Positions 60,769-64,000 of a stretch of DNA of 64,000 nucleotides are shown piece by piece; position 1 is the first letter of the stretch, and every line of letters starts with the position of its first letter. Below the pieces are notes generated by a model. That model made no database searches, was not told the DNA's origin, and saw only the letters and a list, made by a program, of their open reading frames with translations. Made by a program: the position numbers and the translations under genes. Source of the DNA: Eustoma russellianum (Eukaryota > Streptophyta > Magnoliopsida > Gentianales > Gentianaceae); assembly GCA_036186865.1 (NCBI GenBank), contig AP025046.1, forward strand, positions 38,711,834-38,775,833, given 5' to 3'.

Positions 60769-61518
60769 GTGACATAAGAGAGGTATATGTTGAATACTTA
60801 CCTTTTGTAGCTTCTTTCTTTGATTCATCAATATTGTATGATTGATCCTTGACCAATCAATATGCCAACAAGGCTCTACATGTGCTCCATCTCAGCTGTA
60901 GGTGGCGTTGGAATGTGTATGTACATGTGCTGAAATTTATTTTTGCTAACTTTGTAAAATAGTGCACATTTAATAATACACACATGTTATATTCCAATCA
61001 GCCCTTAATTTAATTTTCTAGAACACTTTAAGATGTATATCATATGTAAAAAGTGTCTAGATACGTGTCACATGATGTTCAAGAAAAACGTTCCATGTTA
61101 TGTGCGTAGAAAACCGAATTTTCGATATTTATCGATTACCCGATTTTTCTCTAATTTAAATTCCAACTTTTGCACATGTTATATATATTATGTTATACAT
61201 AATATATATAATATATACTTTAAATCTCAGCACTTGGCTGGTTTAAAGTGGTACCATTAACATGTGACAAAATTAAAATTGGAATCTTCACATTTTGGCC
61301 TAAATGTGGAGTAATTTGTGTGTGCCAATATGGAAAGTATTTTTGACTGAATATATCATGTATATCACGAAATTATCATCAATTTTTGATGTATATGGGC
61401 TGGCCATTTATTTATGGCAAGTACGTGACACGTTGGTGAAGTTTCGGTATTCGCCCGATACGACAAATTTCGGTTTAGAACCTTTTATCGTGTCGTATTT
61501 AATTTGTCATCACCATAT

Positions 61519-61538
61519 CTTATATCATATGATATAAG
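61519..61538. repeat. Perfect 20-bp palindrome in LTR E
   Basis: CTTATATCATATGATATAAG is self-complementary. It is identical in LTR D at 38085-38104 but not kept in LTR A. Confidence 0.8.
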
Positions 61539-61772
61539 ACCTGAATGTACTCATAAATATGAGTTAAGTATAGTGGTGTGACGTTAACGTACGTACGTAA
61601 AATATATAACGTGTCGGTAGTACGTTGGAATACATATGTATGTGCCTTTATTTAAAAAATATGAAAATATATAGTGTATATATATAAATGTGGCGTAATT
61701 AATAAGATGGGGAGGAGGAGAGAACTTTCCTTCCTTGGCCTTGTTGCCTTTGTGCCTTTTACAAATGAATCT

Positions 61773-61840
61773 TCCTTTAATGAACTACTTAGTTTATTAA
61801 ACTAAACACTTCACTTAATGAACTACTTTAGTTCATTAAT
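61773..61840. repeat. Duplicated palindromic block TTAATGAACTA...TAGTTCATTAA
   Basis: Two adjacent copies lie here, and also in LTR D (39231-39296) and LTR A (30990-31060). They sit about 210-310 bp inside the LTR start on the minus strand, thus in U3. Confidence 0.75.
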
Positions 61841-61993
61841 GGTGGCACCTGAAAATAGTATAAACTCAACAAATATTCGACATATGATGTAAGCTTTAAT
61901 GCTTCATGGCTCGTTAGTACGGCAACATAATATATAAGCTAAATAAGGCAAGTAATGGCAAGTTATCATGCATACATGTACACACTTATAGAC

Positions 61994-61996
<3 letters not shown>

Positions 61997-62036
<40 letters not shown>
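61997..62036. repeat. (TA)20 microsatellite
   Basis: A 40-bp uninterrupted TA run near the U3 start of LTR E. Shorter TA runs lie at 24813-24830 and 38241-38260. Confidence 0.95.
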
Positions 62037-62039
<3 letters not shown>

Positions 62040-62084
62040 TCAAATTTCTTATTTTGAAATCACTCAAACCCTCTTACTTCTACA

Positions 62085-62101
62085 ATCTCCCCCTTTTGAT
62101 G
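62085..62101 (-). other. Element E polypurine tract
   Basis: ATCTCCCCCTTTTGATG on the plus strand is the same tract as at 31271-31287, adjoining the 3' LTR. Confidence 0.9.
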
Positions 62102-62340
62102 ATTTTCAAAATAACATGTGTACATGATTTAAGTGCTATCTCTCCCCCTTGAACTATGCACAGATTTGAAATTTGAATTTCGAATTTCAAATCCGGCTCC
62201 CCCTTGATTCATGCAATTAAGATCAATCAGTGATCAATCAGTGTCTCTCTCTCCCCCTTAAATCATGCTTCTCTCTCCCCCTTTATTTTGGAAAGTTAAT
62301 CAAAAGATTCCTGTCAAAAAGGAAAGTAAATCAAATAATA
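62102..62340 (-). other. Element E 3' untranslated region
   Basis: It is noncoding, with four further CTCCCCCTT runs (62143, 62197, 62252, 62275), which are purine tracts on the minus strand, as in element C. Confidence 0.7.
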
Positions 62341-64000
62341 TCACATTAAATCACATCAACGGGGATCATGCCTAATTTAGAACGGAGAGATTCATATGTG
62401 GCTTGATTTAAGGCCTTTGTAAATATATCCGCTACTTGTGATTCTGTGCGTACGTGATCTATGACAATATTACCATTGTTAACGTGATCACGGAAGAAAA
62501 TGATAGCGAACTTCTATATGCTTAGCCTTAGAGTGTAACACGGGGTTCTTAGACAAATTGATGGCACTCGTACTATCACAATATATAGGAATCTTATTTA
62601 CGATAATTCCAAAGTCTGAAAGTTGTTGTTTTATCCACAACAACTGTGTGCAACAGAGGCTAAGAGCCATGTACTCAGCCTCCGTAGTGGACAAAGCAAC
62701 ACTTGCTTGCTTTTTGGAAAACCATGAAATAAGGGAATTTCCTATAAATTGGCAGGTTCCGCTCGTGCTTTTTCTATCTATCTTGCAGCCACCATAATCT
62801 GCATCAGTGTAAGCATGTAAGTCAAATGTGGAATCCTTATCATACCAAATACCTAAGGTGGGCATGTGCTTAATATAACGGAATATTCTTTTTACCGCAT
62901 TTAAGTGTAACACCTTAGGTTGACTTTGAAAACGAGCACACATGCAAACGCTAAACATGATGTCAGGCCTACTAGCAGTTAAATATAGTAAAGAACCTAT
63001 CATAGATCGATATAATCCATTATCAACGCCTTTACCATGTTTGTCTTTGTCTAATTTAGTGGTGACACTCATAGGCGTGGGGGATGGTTTCAAATTTTCA
63101 AAATTGAACTTCTTGATCATGTCATTTACATACTTAGTTTGGCTTATATGAATTCCTTTACTCGTTTGCTTAATCTGCAAGCCAAGAAAATAATTAAGTT
63201 CACCAACCATAGACATTTCAAATTCAGCTTTCATACAATTTTCAAAATCTTTAACGAGTCTATGTGAGGTAGATCCGAAAATAATGTCATCTACGTAGAT
63301 TTGAATAATAAGTAAATCTGATTTTTCTTGTTTCAAAAATAGTGTACTATCTATAGTACCACGTTTAAAATTATTTTCTAAAAGGAAAGTGGCAAAACGA
63401 TCATACCATGCTCTTGGCGCTTGCTTTAGGCCATATAGTGCCTTCTTTAGTTTGTACACGTGATCTGGATGTTTCAAATCTTCAAAACCGGGTGGTTGCT
63501 TCACGTATACTTCTTCTTGTATGAATCCGTTTAGAAAAGCACTTTTGACGTCCATTTGATACAATTTAAAATCTTTCATGCAAGCAATAGCAAGTAAGAG
63601 TCGTATAGCTTCTAAGCGTGCTACGGTGCAAATGTTTCATGGTAGTCTATTCCTTCTTCTTGATTATATCCTTGAGCTACGAGTCTTGCTTTGTTTCTAA
63701 CGACCTTTCCTTCTTCATTCATTTTGTTCCTAAATACCCACTTTGTGCCTATTATTGTCTTATCTTGTGGTCGTGGCACTAAATCCCATACATCATTTCT
63801 AACGAATTGATTAAGTTCGTCATGCATAGCATCAATCCACGATGAATCACTCAAAGCATCATGCACATTTTTGGGCTCAATTTCAGAAATCATAGCATGA
63901 AATTCATTTATTTTGTCCGAAGTGATTCTTCTGCGTGGTCGCACACCGTGAGTGATGTCGCCTATGATGAGATCATGTGGGTGATCTCTATGCCATCTTG
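62341..64000 (-). pseudogene. Element E reverse transcriptase and RNase H, near intact with two frameshifts
   Basis: From the right edge, the minus strand is open from 64000 to about 63625 (HPHDLIIGDITHGVRPRRR, then the RT N-terminus GTKWVFRNKM and ARLVAQGYNQEEGID). A 1-base loss near 63627, after HETFAP, shifts the frame. 62488-63579 then reads MDVKSAFLNGFIQEEVY, YGLKQAPRAWYDR, IQIYVDDIIFGS, GELNYFLGLQIKQ, LYLTASRPD and RNase H (TDADYGGCKIDRKSTSG, ALSTTEAEYMAL, KHIEVRYHF). A 1-base gain near 62491 shifts the last about 45 codons (VADIFTKALNQ). Integrase, protease and gag lie beyond the window. Confidence 0.9.

Larger units (their letters stand above)
59011..62084 (-). repeat. Element E 3' LTR
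   Basis: It is 3074 bp, starting TGTTGGATCTGCAAGG and CACCACTAGAAGG and ending CTTACTTCTACA on the plus strand. A TATA-like box (minus strand, CATATAAACC) lies near 59930-59940. It contains three hairpin motifs (60416-60768), a 20-bp palindrome (61519-61538), the TTAATGAACTA palindromes (61773-61840) and a (TA)20 run. Confidence 0.9.
59011..64000 (-). mobile_element. Element E: SIRE/Maximus-type Ty1-copia retrotransposon, best preserved, cut by window edge
   Basis: From left to right on the plus strand: 3' LTR (59011-62084), purine tract, 3' UTR, RNase H, RT, and the RT-integrase linker running off the right edge, all coded on the minus strand. TGAAA at 59006-59010 would be its target duplication; the partner is outside. 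RT is open across 363 codons with catalytic YVDD, and only two frameshifts are visible, so this is probably the youngest element here. Confidence 0.9.

Overview
This window is plant nuclear DNA, most likely from a eudicot. The evidence is a CYP71-type cytochrome P450 remnant, tRNA-iMet-primed SIRE/Maximus-type Ty1-copia elements, a Tekay/Del-type Ty3-gypsy chromovirus, an L1-type LINE carrying an extra RNase H, and RTE-type LINEs. I found no intact host gene. Almost the whole window is a nested stack of decayed retroelements. Families are assigned from encoded motifs, not from a database search.

Layout. Bases 1-455 look like the 3' end of an LTR retrotransposon abutting a truncated P450 pseudogene (456-710, minus). 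A chromovirus called O here (minus) then spans 817-58126, flanked by the 5-bp duplication GCATT (812-816 and 58127-58131). Its 3' LTR is split: 817-2196 lies on the left and about 52907-54052 on the right, with about 50.7 kb of younger DNA between. Its 5' LTR (55506-58126) and a collapsed gag-pol (54066-55175) lie on the right.

Inside the split LTR sits copia element A (minus, 2197-49227). Its 3' LTR (2197-31270) was hit by copia element B (plus, 4150-24515, imperfect duplication ATTAT/AGTAT). B's pol was hit by copia element C (plus, 7851-18565, perfect duplication TGGTA). The nesting C in B in A in O is therefore four deep. The same A LTR also received a nearly full-length L1 LINE (24842-30883). 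A's coding region is split into an RT/RNase H end (31288-32215) and an integrase-protease-gag end (42134-44400). Between them lie an unidentified LTR-like block G (32216-35006), a chimeric LTR D (35007-39510) and an RTE LINE (39515-42122). A's 5' LTR (44456-49227) contains a solo LTR, F (45436-48355, duplication CAAGT).

Between A and the right half of O's 3' LTR is about 3.7 kb of noncoding DNA with an RTE fragment and a probable further LTR, H. To the right of O are about 0.9 kb of flank and then the youngest-looking copia element, E (minus, 59011 to beyond the window). E keeps its RT YVDD motif and has two visible frameshifts.

No element in the window looks autonomous. Decay shows as stop codons, frameshifts, lost catalytic residues, gag capsid deletions and internal collapse. 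I did not find a new enzymatic or defence system. The less expected signals are regulatory or structural: each copia family carries its own array of short palindromes in what should be its U3; a chimeric LTR shares a solo-LTR insertion with a neighbour; two L1 insertions lie at the matching place in two LTRs; and a long open frame is retained in the 3' UTR of two diverged L1 copies.
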